Shown: positions 29,949 through 40,060, counted from the first letter of the stretch. The stretch is 64,000 nucleotides of DNA from Hirudinaria manillensis (GCA_034509925.1 CM067538.1:2967001-3031000), one strand, 5' to 3'. Notes: generated from the sequence alone by a model not told the origin. Translations and numbers: made by a program.

Positions 29949-30180
29949 CTATTGAAAAATTGTTTTGAAAATGTATTAATATATACCAAAATTGTAAATA
30001 TATAAATGAATAAATAAAAGTTTGTGAATTGTAAAACGTTTTAAATCTTCGAAGTCGGAATTGAAATATTACTATTGAAATATTGTTTTGAAAATATATT
30101 AATATATACCAAAATTATAAATAAATATATGAATACATGTTAGTTTATGTGAATTGTAAAAAGGTTTAAATCTTCGAGAT
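29949..30180. repeat. Tandem duplication (~115 bp) in the SF3B6 3' region
   Basis: ATTGTTTTGAAAAT.TATTAA, TATATACCAAAATT and GTTTAAATCTTCGA-like strings occur twice, first at about 29949-30055 and again at about 30066-30178. The first copy contains AATAAATAAA; the second has lost it. Confidence 0.75.
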
Positions 30181-30270
30181 CAGGCTTCCATTCGACACAA
30201 AAAGGCTATCGTTTGTGGCGGGCTGGGCTGTGGCGTGTGGGATGGCCATTCCTCGTTGATTGATTATATC

Positions 30271-30477
30271 ATGGCTAAGAAGATACGAAGACGTACAGGT
30301 TATTATTGTTTTTTTAATTGATAACGTGTTGTATGGACACCAGTACGTGATGTTTCTAATCTTCTAGAAGATTGGTTTCAAGTGCTTTCTGACGAACTTT
30401 TTGATGGAGGATGCGATTATATCACGAAAGTGAAATCTGCCACACGATCTGCAACAAAACCTAGTTTCACGTTATAA
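30271..30477 (+). CDS. Possible two-exon small ORF (45 aa), 3' part shared with an inverted repeat
   Basis: Exons 30271-30298 and 30368-30477 join at GT-AG in phase, from MAKKIRRRT through EDWFQVLSDELFDGG to KVKSATRSATKPSFTL and TAA. The second half lies in the inverted repeat whose other copy is at about 36565-36650, where the frame reads KVKSATRSTTIPSF before a TAA at the same place. It could be a transposon-encoded peptide, the C-terminal exon of a lost ORF, or chance coding in a terminal repeat. Confidence 0.3.
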
Positions 30478-30500
30478 ATGATCAAAAAATCAACCGCTTA
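30415..30500 (+). repeat. Left copy of an ~85-bp inverted repeat
   Basis: It runs through GAAAGTGAAATCTGCCACACG, CCTAGTTTCA and AAATCAACCGCTTAT-type sequence. The same series in inverted orientation, roughly 80-85% identical by eye, lies at about 36565-36650. They may be terminal inverted repeats of the 6.2-kb transposon remnant between them. Confidence 0.65.
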
Positions 30501-30501
30501 T

Positions 30502-30641
30502 TGTTGGAAACTCGTTAGTCCACAGAAACTAAATTTATTCAGCAACTAAACAACGCAACGCTGTACAACAACGGAAACAACGCGCACACAATGGCGAAAA
30601 CCAAAGATAAAGTATAACAATGCGAATTTATGATTCTAACA
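30502..30641 (-). mobile_element. Copia 3' LTR (140 bp)
   Basis: It starts TGTTGGAAACTC and ends GATTCTAACA on the plus strand, so on the element strand it has TGTTAG...CCAACA ends. A polypurine tract lies directly next to it (30642-30651, AAAGTGGGGA on the minus strand). On the minus strand the LTR contains AATAAA. It abuts the end of the inverted repeat at 30500, so the Copia element inserted there. Confidence 0.75.
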
Positions 30642-31290
30642 TCCCCACTTTATACGATATCAGTTTTCAGAGACACCCATTAACTTTCTGCACTTGGTGT
30701 TTGCATCCTTGAGGCATGATTGAGGCATAACGCACTACTGGTACATCTCTTCAAAATCTATGCAGGCTTTTGTGAACATCCTTTTATTACCAAACGAGCT
30801 TTGTCACGTTCAATATCTCCATCCTGGTTTAGTTTTGTTTTAAAAAACCATTTGGATATTTTTGGCTATTTTTCCTGGTGGCAACTTTGAAGGAGTCCAG
30901 GTTTTGTTGTCATTGTGAGCCTGAATTTCATCATCCATTGCATTTTTCCAGCCATCAGAATGAGGAGAATTGAGAGATTCCCAAGGTGTTGTTGGATCAG
31001 CGACTGAGCATTGAGCTGCCTGGTAGACCACAAACTGATCGTTGAAGATCTTTCTATTAAGTGTTCGATTCCTTCAAGGTCTTTCTTCTCCATTTGGTGC
31101 TTCTGAATCATCCATTTCAGATTCAACATCACTTGCCTCATTAGAAACACTGTCTTGACATGTTGTCCTCATCTCAATTTGATCTTCAAGAGGTTCTTGT
31201 AGGTGATCATCTATTTCGGAGATGATCCTTCTTTCCGTTACATTTGTGTATTCCTGTGATTCTTCTTGAGGTGAAAAAGGAAATGTATTG
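30642..31290 (-). mobile_element. Copia pol remnant (integrase-RT linker and RT start), internally deleted
   Basis: Reading right to left, a Glu/Ser-rich linker leads into the start of a Copia reverse transcriptase: TPWESLNSPHSDGWKNAMDD, EIQAHNDNKTWTPSKLP, then [19 protein letters not shown]. The Trp...Ala-Met...Glu-Ile...Asn-x-Thr-Trp pattern is diagnostic. The RT catalytic core and RNase H that should precede the 3' LTR are missing. Integrase and gag are also missing to the right. Confidence 0.82.
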
Positions 31291-31720
31291 TCAGTCAACA
31301 AGGCCGGCAACAATCTGTCTGAGGCCGAAAGATGAAATGAGATTACTGAAGACCAGGCTGTTTGAATCATCAGTCTTTTCGAGGTGAATATTTGTGTCTC
31401 CAGTAACAAACAGTGTCGGGGAGCCAACGACAAAACGACGCAGTAGCTCTGAGAGTTCTGAGAGAAAGAGAGTCTCTAAGTTTCTAGTCCTGTATATTGT
31501 CAACAGGTTTATGTGTTTGGGGTCTTTGTTTATGTGGATGGCAAGAGATTCGAAGGTAGTTGGGTTGAAACAGAGGTTTTGTTGCTGCAGTTTTACTGAA
31601 GGGGCTCTGTCAAGTCGTTTCATCCCGTGGTTCAGATTGAGAAGTTGTGTGCGATCATACGTCTTCATTTGCACATATCAAGATGTCTGAGAAGGACACC
31701 TGAAGTAGGCTGAGGTTCAG
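31291..31720 (-). mobile_element. Non-LTR retrotransposon endonuclease fragment
   Basis: A minus-strand ORF (31674-31291) resembles the AP-endonuclease domain of CR1/Jockey elements: LAIHINKDPKHINLLTIYR, then LFVTGDTNIHLEKTDD, corresponding to the GDFNxH motif, then FSNLISSFGLRQIV. The Phe/Thr change in the motif (GDTN) suggests decay. It is joined directly to Copia sequence at about 31290. Confidence 0.75.
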
Positions 31721-32209
31721 CAAGCTGTTGGCCGAGAAGAAATGTAAATACAACGAAGGTCTGGATAACGCGAGCCCATGTAAGTGAAGGTGGTATATTT
31801 CGAAAGCTCCCGATGAGACGAGTAGAAATATATCTAATTTGTAATGAGTAAAAGTCTGCTACACTCGCAAAACCGGCTTAAGGGCACCCGCAAAAACAAT
31901 CCGCCAACATGCACGAGGCGCAGTAAACATTTTCATAAGAATATAAACATGGATCAAGGCCCTTGGCCAAAGTAAAAGCAAAGGCTATGGATAAAGGACC
32001 ACACTAAGAGAAGCCAACTTGCTGTTGGACAGATTCTCTACTAATAACTAATTTGTTAACATTAGCATTAAAATTCTTGCAAAGAAAACAATTATTTCTT
32101 ATATCAACCTTATTCAAAGAAACATTTAAGCTATCATAAAGGCTTACTTCACTGGGTGCACAAAATATGTTGCTTAAAGTCACCCAGTGATTATTATTTC
32201 ATTTCATTT
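31721..32209. other. Unassigned sequence between retroelement fragments
   Basis: Moderate GC and no convincing ORF. It is probably further transposon debris. Confidence 0.35.
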
Positions 32210-32680
32210 ATTCGAGACGAACGAAGGGCCGAGGCCTCTGACACGTTCGGAAAAACAACTGAAGCGCAAATAGAACGTAAACAATCGCCATTCGGACTTA
32301 AAAATCAAAAAACAAAAAACTCTTGTACAGATGTAAGCTCTTAGGGTTCGTGATATTTAAGGTATTGGTTAAGGTTTAATTTGTGGATCTCAGCATTGAG
32401 GCGGGACGTGGTTGAGGAGTTAACGACATGGGCTGGCAGGGTGTTCCAGGATTTGACAATTCGATTGGAGAAAAAGTATTTGGAAGTATTACAACGGAAT
32501 TTGTTTGTCCTGAGTTTGTAGTTGTGGCCTCTGGTCCTAGTGTATGTTGATCTGTTGAGAATAGTGGAGATTTTGCTATTAGTAAGGCCTTTTAGTAGTT
32601 TAAAACACATGGTGAGATCGGCCAGTAGTCTTCGTTTTTCTAGGGTGGGCAATTTAAGAATCTTAAGTCTCAGCAGATAA
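32210..32680 (-). mobile_element. CR1-like non-LTR retrotransposon 3' end
   Basis: The ORF at 32652-32341 matches the RT C-terminal tail: LEKRRLLADLTMCFKLLKGL, RTRGHNYKLRT, FFSNRIVKSWNTLPAHVVNS. About 120 bp of 3' UTR then leads to an AATAAATGAAATGAAATAAT-type tail near 32205. It has inserted into, and cut off, the Ulp1-like ORF at 32.7-32.9 kb. It is homologous to the copy at 26.4-27.3 kb but clearly diverged. Confidence 0.82.
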
Positions 32681-32900
32681 GGATATTTACATGCAATATC
32701 TGAATAAACTTATTACAAGGTGTCACCGTGGTAGTATGTGTACCACAGCCTGCAGATAATTCCGAATTACCCAATCCATCAATGGATGGGTAATGTTGGC
32801 TTATCAGATACATTGCATAATTTATGTTATCAGAAGTAAACCAATTAGAACCTTGCAAGCTTTTCCAAAAGTCTGTGTCCTTCACAGGTGGCACATCCAT
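32670..32900 (-). pseudogene. Ulp1/C48-like protease fragment of a DNA transposon
   Basis: FWKSLQGSNWFTSDNINYAM, YLISQHYPSIDGLG and KFIQILHV follow the start of Ulp1-like cysteine-protease domains found fused to transposon ORFs (W-L-x-D-x-x-I ... GL ... QILH-x-x-x-HW). The catalytic His-Trp that should follow is lost where the CR1-like insertion begins. Confidence 0.5.
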
Positions 32901-33019
32901 GTGGGTCTTTGAAGTTAGTACTGTTGTGTGATTTATCTGTAATTTAAATTTTAAACCTTATAACATTTAATATTCTATCTGTTCATAAGTAACAAAGTTA
33001 ACATTACCTGCTGTTTAAG

Positions 33020-34830
33020 ATTTATGGGTTTTTTTGGAAATCTATTGTATATTCTTTTCCTGTTTTTTTCTTTTGTTTCTTCCATATCTCAAGCTCTTCT
33101 TTCTTTGCCTTGAGCACATTTGTAATTTATTAAAAACTTTTTCAAAATGATCATTTTTGTCCCAATACTTAATTTATATTTACATAATGTATATTAATGC
33201 AAGATGCTTTGTCACATAGAGTTGAAATGCCTTCGCTTTCTTCTAATGCTAGATCAACACATTGTATCTCTGCTTTCTCCTCATGAGGCTTTAGATTATT
33301 TGTCTTTTTGTTGCAAAACTCCATCTGCTCTTTGCGTGCCTTGAAGAATATTTGTCATGTTAATAATATTTTATAAAATAAGCTTTTACCAGAACAAACC
33401 TTTGCTTTTAATATTCTCTGAGCTGGAACTCCCTCAGCAGCTCGACATGCTTTTCAGCATAATTTATTACAAAATCATCTAATCGGCTGTAGAGTTTTTT
33501 GTTCCTTATGATTTTCATAAGTCCCATTGACCTTTTTCCATAATACCCTGTGTTTCGTTGTCTCTGGTTATGTTCTGATGAAAATGTAAGATCATTAAAT
33601 TTAATCACTACCATCATTTAATTTACCATTAATAAATGTCAGAAGAAGAAAGTGATGGTCACCTGGGTAGATTTGTGAAATAGCGACTGGTATTGGTGGC
33701 TTTGTTCTTTATAAAGCTGCGTCGTGCCATGTCTTCCGAGATCTCTTGGAAATACAATAATGTCATGAATATATCCAGTAATATTTTAATGCATAAACAA
33801 ACCTAGTAACATGCGTGTCCAGAGCAATGCTTGAGGAATGAAATTTTTCTTAAGTTGCTCCAGGAACTTTGGACTTTGGAACTTGTTGTTCTCTTGGCCA
33901 CTTGTGATTAACTCTGCTGACTCCATTTGTTGAATGGCATAATCTCTGAATTCCATATTTGCATCCTATGATTTTTAGAATATTGTTATTATTATCAGAC
34001 ATTCGCAATAGTAAATTTGTGTTGCTGTACCTCTTCATCCAAATCTTCAAATTCCTCATCTTGCTCCTCCTCATCAATAACAACATTGCATTGCCCATTT
34101 ATTGCGTCTTCTAGGAATCTGGAATATTTATCCATTTCAGGTGCGTAGAAAGGACTTCCAAAAATAACCTGAATTTTTTTTAGCGTTTCACAGAATTCCA
34201 TCAGCACTTCTGTTGTTAGGTGTCCGACCATGAACATCCCCGTCTTGAAGTGATTTGTCATACTGAAAAAAATGACAACGTGATTAAATTTTAAATTTTG
34301 ATTTTTGACTTTTTAAATATTCTAACCATTTTTTGCACATCATCTTTGCATTCTTCATCACATGGCTTAAGTACTTATGCATTATCGGATAATCAAAATC
34401 CGATTTAAGTGCTTTACCCGATACTATCCTAAAGTATCGTTCCAGGGCCAAACTCAAGGACCCCACACAAAATGCATGTGCAATGGACTTCAACATTTTC
34501 AACCATTGAGCTGTCGGACATAACCATTTTCACTTTGACTTTTGTGGCACATCCATAGATGTTCGTATAGGATTCCACAAATTTGTTTAAAAAATTTGTG
34601 ACCGACGACGTGCTATGGGAACATGTCACAAAAGTCGCCACAGCAAAGGGTGACCAGCCTTTTCTTGCGTTTCGAACCACAAGTTCGTACGCATAAAACG
34701 GCGTCTCCTTTTCTTAATGATACCCCCTGTGGCATCCAAATAGACTATGTCTTCCATGCACCTTTCGTGGAAAATCTTTAAGGTGGCCCTGTTCCATAGC
34801 ATTATACATGTTTGGAATAAAAGTAATAAT
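33020..34830 (-). pseudogene. DDE transposase remnant (DATGG type, possibly Mutator/NOF-like)
   Basis: The minus-strand reading gives MEDIVYLDATGGIIKK, then FYAYELVVRNARKGWSP, SSVTNFLNKFVESY and KVKMVMSDSSM. This is the arrangement of eukaryotic DDE transposases in which the first Asp lies in DATGG and the second in a SD/TD-x-S motif. Downstream pieces include LKSIAHAFC, an acidic DEEEQDEEFEDLDEE run and lysine-rich segments near 33.1-33.4 kb. The frame shifts by one base at about 34710, where an A-run in an AAG-AAA-AAG-GAG context has lost one A. Further breaks follow. I am not certain of the superfamily. Confidence 0.6.
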
Positions 34831-35424
34831 ATTTATTTGGGAGGGTAGTGCAATAACATGTTCTTAGTAAATAAACAATCGAAATATCTCCGATCCCAAA
34901 TTCAGTATAGCAAGTAATGAAGACACAACAATACCTATGGGATTGTGTTTGACCATTTTCAAACAGCCATCATTTGTAGAGTGTTCGGACATCACGATGT
35001 CCAGACTCCTCATCTCATCGGCGTGTGTTCTCTTTTTTATTATTCTTTCTGATGCAATTTTGCGAAGAACTTCTTTTGATGTTGAGGCACTCCCACACTG
35101 GAATATGTCATGGAATATTCTGTCATGACCCCCAGTTTTTCAATGATATCTTCTCGGGGGCCAATGTTCTTCATCGCTTCGGCAATTTCCATTCTCCTTG
35201 CTGCGCGGATGGGTTTGATTTATTCTGAATAGTATGAGATGTTATTTTTGAAATATGGTTTAGTTTTAATACGAGTTTATTTGCTTTGAATTGAAGGTTT
35301 TGGTTCACTGCTATGCGAGAGTGCGCAAGTTTTGGAGACAAATATCTTGGAAAATAAGTGTCTGACATTATTTCTGGATTAATACAATAAAGTTTGATTT
35401 ATTCTGAATAGAATGAATGTTTAA
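34831..35424 (-). pseudogene. N-terminal region of the DATGG-type transposon ORF
   Basis: Upstream of the DATGG motif the minus strand reads KEVLRKIASERIIKKRTHA, DEMRSLDIVMSEHSTNDGCL and KMVKHNPIG. This looks like the segment that precedes the catalytic core in such transposases. Stops and frame changes interrupt it. Confidence 0.4.
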
Positions 35425-35679
35425 TTATATTTTTTTATTAAGGTTTGAGCGGAGTTTTTTGTTTTGTTTGCTTACGTTTGATAGTTTCCGCAGGCTTTTT
35501 GATCGGGGATATCTGTATGTGGAGCGTCCGATAGCTTCACCGCAGTATAAATTCAACATCATTCCAGTCATGACCCCCCCCTCTCCAATACAATGCTCAT
35601 ATATCCACCTCTGGCATTGGGGGCATTCTGCCCACAATCCATCCTCATTGCCTCCGCAATATAGACATGAATCAATCAT
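35425..35679 (-). pseudogene. PHD-like zinc finger of the transposon
   Basis: CLYCGGNEDGLWAECPQCQR then WIYEHCIGEG shows C-x2-C, C-x2-C and W-x3-HC, the first half of a PHD or treble-clef zinc finger. The C-terminal ligands are unclear. It lies in line with the transposase and protease fragments on the minus strand. Confidence 0.5.
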
Positions 35680-35855
35680 ACTGGAGGAAGTTTCAAAATT
35701 TGCAGTTGGTAGCGATTCCTATGTTCTTGAGGATCAAAAGGTTTCGTAGGGTCACCACCACTGCCCAGACTTTTGACAAATTCGATAATAAAAATGCCAC
35801 AATTGTGGTCGTCAATTTGTCTGAAATGTCGAATTGAGGTTAAAGGGAAGGTAAG

Positions 35856-36284
35856 CTATTCTTTGGCTGCCTTCCAATGAGGCTTTATAGAAACCAGAAA
35901 TTCATTGAATTTCGAGGCTTCATTGACATTGAGTGATTCATCCAGGGGGTCATACCACAATATTCTTTTTGTTACTTTGTCACTGATGAAGCAAACAAAA
36001 TGTGTGTTGCCCCTGGTAAGACTAGGGAAAACAAGCCATCTTCCCATGATCGGTAAAGACTCAAAGTAAGTAACCTCATATCGACCATTGGCGATGGCTT
36101 GACTTACCATGATGGGAATATATGTCACCCCTACTGGCTTTATCACCGCCGTCACTATATAGTCAATTGAGGTTGAGGGTAGCCAAGTATTATTTTTGTA
36201 AAAAATTACAATTGAGATTACAATTATTACTTTAAATCGGTCATTAATAACATAACATCTTGTATTTATGCTCACGTCGCTCAT
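35856..36284 (-). pseudogene. Second Ulp1/C48-like protease domain of the transposon
   Basis: WLPSTSIDYIVTAVI, then RWLVFPSLTRGNTHFVCFI and RILWYDPLDESLN fit the C48 fold: a W-x-P...H-F/W motif with the catalytic His, and a YDP/YDS Asp motif. The Gln and Cys that would complete the site were not found in this ORF. It is oriented with the transposase and bounded on the right by the inverted repeat at 36.6 kb. Confidence 0.55.
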
Positions 36285-36564
36285 TGATGTTTTAGTTTCA
36301 ATCGCAACTTTGGGGAGGTATTTCTGACCTTTCTGATTTATGCTAAAGGTATATGTTATATGTTTCTTGAAAGGTCTTTCTAAGGGGAATTCATTTATCT
36401 AACTCTTTAGTCTGAAAGACTTTGGGACGGGCCATAAAATCGGCTTTATTTGCTTTTTAAATAATTAATAAATGTTCTCGATTTTTTAGATGTCCCAAAA
36501 CTAGATTCCCACATTCCTTAGAGTGTCTACTATTTTTTAAAATAAACCGCACCTTTTCATCATA

Positions 36565-36650
36565 AGCGGTTGATTTTTAATCATTTAAATCATGAAACTA
36601 GGTATTGTTGTAGATCGTGTTGCAGATTTCACTTTCATGTTATATCCATT
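36565..36650 (-). repeat. Right copy of the ~85-bp inverted repeat
   Basis: The reverse complement begins near GATATAACATGAAAGTGAAA, continues through ACACGATCTACAACA and CCTAGTTTCATG, and ends with AAATCAACCGCTTATGATG. It matches 30415-30500 in inverted orientation. Confidence 0.65.
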
Positions 36651-36888
36651 TAATTACGCATATGTATTTCTCTGTTTTTCGTCAGTTCTGCTACACTTGG
36701 AGCTTCATGTGCATTGGTATCCATTTATTCGGTCTGTGGATGAATACTTAGTATTGAAGCGTTGACATGGAAGAGAATGTGTATTATTGAGCTAGCACGG
36801 CGATAAACAGAACCAATTTGGAAACTACCGAGTTTGTTTACACCAATTGTTCTGATCGCTAAGAGCCCAGTAAAATTTAAAAAAGTCT

Positions 36889-36975
36889 ACATGGTCTAGC
36901 CCCGTCTCTGCTATCAAGTTTCTATAGGCCTCTCACTGATCACTCCACAGCAGTGCCTATTAAAATTCTTGGATG
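36889..36975 (-). pseudogene. Merlin/ISXO2-like transposase exon fragment
   Basis: On the minus strand GGAGTGATCAGTGAGAGGCC-type sequence corresponds to the WSDQ.GAYRNL segment seen intact at 41.4 kb. It is degraded and outside the 37.0/44.2-kb inverted repeats. Confidence 0.55.
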
Positions 36976-36994
36976 ATCACAACAAAGACCAACC

Positions 36995-37091
36995 TGGTAA
37001 TCCCGATCAATAAGCCCCCCTAATTTCGTTCAAAACATCGGAGCAAGCATAGCTCCACCCCGTGCATATAATTTATTAATGATAGCACCCC
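36995..37091. repeat. Left arm of a ~100-bp inverted repeat flanking the Merlin cluster
   Basis: GGTAATCCCGATCAATAAG, then CAAAACATCGGAGCAAGCAT and AGCTCCACCCC, matches the reverse complement of 44149-44252. The two arms may be termini of a Merlin element or two opposed copies of a repeat. Confidence 0.6.
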
Positions 37092-37158
37092 CATAAAATC
37101 CCATATAAAGTAGAGCATATTTATACGAAATATTTATTTACAAAAAAGCACAGAATAT

Positions 37159-37495
37159 TTATTTACAAAAAAAGCACCACAAAAATTTATGTACAAAATT
37201 TATACAGGGTAATATGTTCGAATTAGCTCCAGCGTCCTGTCTAACAGCAATTCCATTGGTATTGAACAGCGCCAAAGGAACTCTGCGAGATATGATTCGA
37301 TGTGTTCCGGACGAGTTCCTCTCATTTTCGTTATCTTGTCCTTTGCACATCTCCACATGTTCTCGACGGAGTTTGTATTGACGCCATTGGGGGCCTCAAA
37401 CATTAGGGAGTGATTCACAGTGGCGTGATCTAATCCAGTCACCGCTGTTAGGTTTCGGTATGCCCCCTCTGATCGCTCCAGACAGTAGTGCCTAT
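37159..37495 (-). pseudogene. Merlin (ISXO2/IS1595-like) transposase C-terminal exon, frameshifted
   Basis: Reading from 37442: TGLDHATVNHSLMFEAPNG, VNTNSVENMWRCAKDKITKM, then HIESYLAEFLWRCSIPMELL and a stop near 37200. The H-x2-VNHS...G-x-x-TNS-x-E-x-x-W series with the catalytic Glu is diagnostic of the DDE domain of IS1595/Merlin transposases. The exon start encodes WSDQ and then changes frame, because a G-run is one base shorter than in the 41.4-kb copy. Confidence 0.85.
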
Positions 37496-39062
37496 TAAAT
37501 GGAAATTAAAAGTTAATTCGTTTATTCCATTGATTTACAGAATTATCTAAGTATTTCTTACGTGGAAGCACATATTGCAGAATTATCGGCAAGAGTGTGG
37601 CTGTGTCCTGATGAGGAAACTTTCATTTTCGTTATCTTGTCCTTTGCACATCTCCACATGTTCTCGACGGAGTTTGTATTGACGCCATTGAGGGCCTCAA
37701 ACATTAGGGAGTGATTCACAGTGGCGTGATCTAATCCAGTCACCGCTGTTAGGTTTCGGTATGCCCCCTCTGATCGCTCCAGACAGTAGTGCCTATTAAA
37801 TGGAAATTAAAAGTTAATTCGTTTATTCCATTGATTTACAGAATTATCTAAGTATTTCTTACGTGGAAGCACATATTGCAGCATTATCGGCAAGAGTGTG
37901 GCTGTGTCCTGACGGGGAAACTTTCATTTTCGTTATCTTGTCCTTTGCACATCTCCACATGTTCTCGACGGAGTTTGTATTGACGCCATTGGGGGCCTCA
38001 AACATTAGGGAGTGATTCACAGTGGCGTGATCTAATCCAGTCACCGCTGTTAGGTTTCGGTATGCCCCCTCTGATCGCTCCAGACAGTAGTGCCTATTAA
38101 ATGGAAATTAAAAGTTAATTCGTTTATTCCATTGATTTACAGAATTATCTAAGTATTTCTTACGTGGAAGCACATATTGCAGAATTATCGGCAAGAGTGT
38201 GGCTGTGTCCTGATGAGGAAACTTTCATTTTCGTTATCTTGTCCTTTGCACATCTCCACATGTTCTCGACGGAGTTTGTATTGACGCCATTGAGGGCCTC
38301 AAACATTAGGGAGTGATTCACAGTGGCGTGATCTAATCCAGTCACCGCTGTTAGGTTTCGGTATGCCCCCTCTGATCGCTCCAGACAGTAGTGCCTATTA
38401 AATGGAAATTAAAAGTTAATTCGTTTATTCCATTGATTTACAGAATTATCTAAGTATTTCTTACGTGGAAGCACATATTGCAGCATTATCGGCAAGAGTG
38501 TGGCTGTGTCCTGACGGGGAAACTTTCATTTTCGTTATCTTGTCCTTTGCACATCTCCACATGTTCTCGACGGAGTTTGTATTGACGCCATTGGGGGCCT
38601 CAAACATTAGGGAGTGATTCACAGTGGCGTGATCTAATCCAGTCACCGCTGTTAGGTTTCGGTATGCCCCCTCTGATCGCTCCAGACAGTAGTGCCTATT
38701 AAATGGAAATTAAAAGTTAATTCGTTTATTCCATTGATTTACAGAATTATCTAAGTATTTCTTACGTGGAAGCACATATTGCAGCATTATCGGCAAGAGT
38801 GTGGCTGTGTCCTGATGGGGAAACTTTCATTTTCGTTATCTTATCCTTTGCACATCTCCACATGTTCTCGACGGAGTTTGTATTGACGCCATTGGGGGCC
38901 TCAAACATTAGGGAGTGATTCACAGTGGCGTGATCTAATCCAGTCACCGCTGTTAGGTTTCTGTATGCCCCCTCTGATCGCTCCAGACAGTAGTGCCTAT
39001 TAAATGGAAATTAAAAGTTAATTTGTTTATTCCATTGATTTACAGAATTATCTAAGTTTTTC
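37325..39062 (-). repeat. 301-bp tandem array of a Merlin transposase segment (~5.8 copies)
   Basis: The same phrase recurs at 37325, 37626, 37927, 38228, 38529 and 38830, exactly 301 bp apart. Each unit contains the end of one transposase exon (encoding QDTATLLPIM.QYVLP), a short intron, and the start of the next exon (WSDQ ... VNHS ... KDKITKM). Units alternate between two variants (GAATTATCGG/TGATGAGGAA and GCATTATCGG/TGACGGGGAA), giving a 602-bp higher-order repeat. The last unit is a variant of the second type. All carry the same frameshift. Confidence 0.95.
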
Positions 39063-39440
39063 TTACCTGGAAGCATGTACTGACGCACTCGACCAATAAA
39101 GCTTCTTTCCTGGTCGATCCCGCCAAAAACCGATGTGTAGCCGTTGCAGCGGCAGACGTATCTTCTGGCCAGTAGCATATGATAAATGTTGACGCCAAGG
39201 AGGGTCGCCTGGCTAATGTCACCGAACGACCACAAGTATGTCATCTGCATTTCAAATAATCGATTTATCGATTTGCACAATATGTCCCGGACCTACAACG
39301 TGTGTTGGATTATTTCTAACATGCAGAGGTCACAGTGTATGTTGCACCAATTTGGTAGCGTGTGATCAGTGTCGATACCAAGGAGTCTGCCATGGTTCGC
39401 CTGGCTTTATGTCGCAGATCGACCGGAGATAAGTCGTCTG
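39005..39440 (-). pseudogene. Merlin transposase central exons, decayed
   Basis: The minus strand encodes TYLWSFGDISQATLLGV and FGGIDQERSFIGRVRQYMLP. The latter is the FGGIDR-E/T segment that follows the first catalytic Asp in this family. The matching CGG... IVQIDKS region is only partly preserved. Confidence 0.65.
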
Positions 39441-39484
39441 CAATTCAAATCAAAACGTTAAATTTTATAACACACCATGTGTGT

Positions 39485-39833
39485 CTAGCTATCAAATTTA
39501 TAACTGGGTAAAAAGTAAATTCTCATATTGATACTTGTTCTTAACAATAATTTGCTGCTCTTGTAGAAGCTGCCTTCCCTTACTGTTTTGGTGGATCGGC
39601 ATATCAGGCAACGCCATGCGTGGCCATCGCTTAAGCTAGCTTTCTGTCCTAATCTCATTTGGGTGTCCACACCTGAATACCGGCAGATATGCCCATAAGA
39701 TATGGCATCTGTTGGCATACCCATGATTTTTATTGAAATCTTTTATTTCACCCCTCACTTCATGCTTTATTAATGATGAATGTAATTTATTTTCCAATGA
39801 ATTAAAATTGTATTTTTCAACATCATTGTCCAT
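39485..39833 (-). pseudogene. Merlin transposase N-terminal zinc-ribbon exon
   Basis: HAWRCLICRSTKTVREGSFY, then KSSKLLLRTSINM, is the W-x-C-x2-C...S/T-x-R-x-GSFF segment of the ISXO2-type N-terminal zinc ribbon. Two frames share the region, so at least one frameshift is present. A second copy is at 42317-42550 and a third at 43532-43741. Confidence 0.75.
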
Positions 39834-40060
39834 TTGAGATAAAGGAGGTTGTCATTGGTGTTCCCAAAGCAATTGAAAGAACATTTCATATTTGAAGCAT
39901 CTTTTATCATAAGGATCTATGTGATAACAGGAGAATGTGTGATTTCCCATTGTAGGACCAAGCAAACCCCATTAATCCCTCTTTCATTCCGCCTGAATTA
40001 AAATTAGTAATTATTTTCCAGGAGTATAGTGCTCTTCATACATAATAATTTATGTGAACA
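39700..40060. repeat. ~360-bp segment duplicated at 42685-43065
   Basis: Long strings are shared, for example CATACCCATGATTTTTATTG, CATTGTCCATTTGAGATAAA and GTGATAACAGGAGAATGTG. Only scattered substitutions and one or two small indels separate the copies. Confidence 0.9.
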
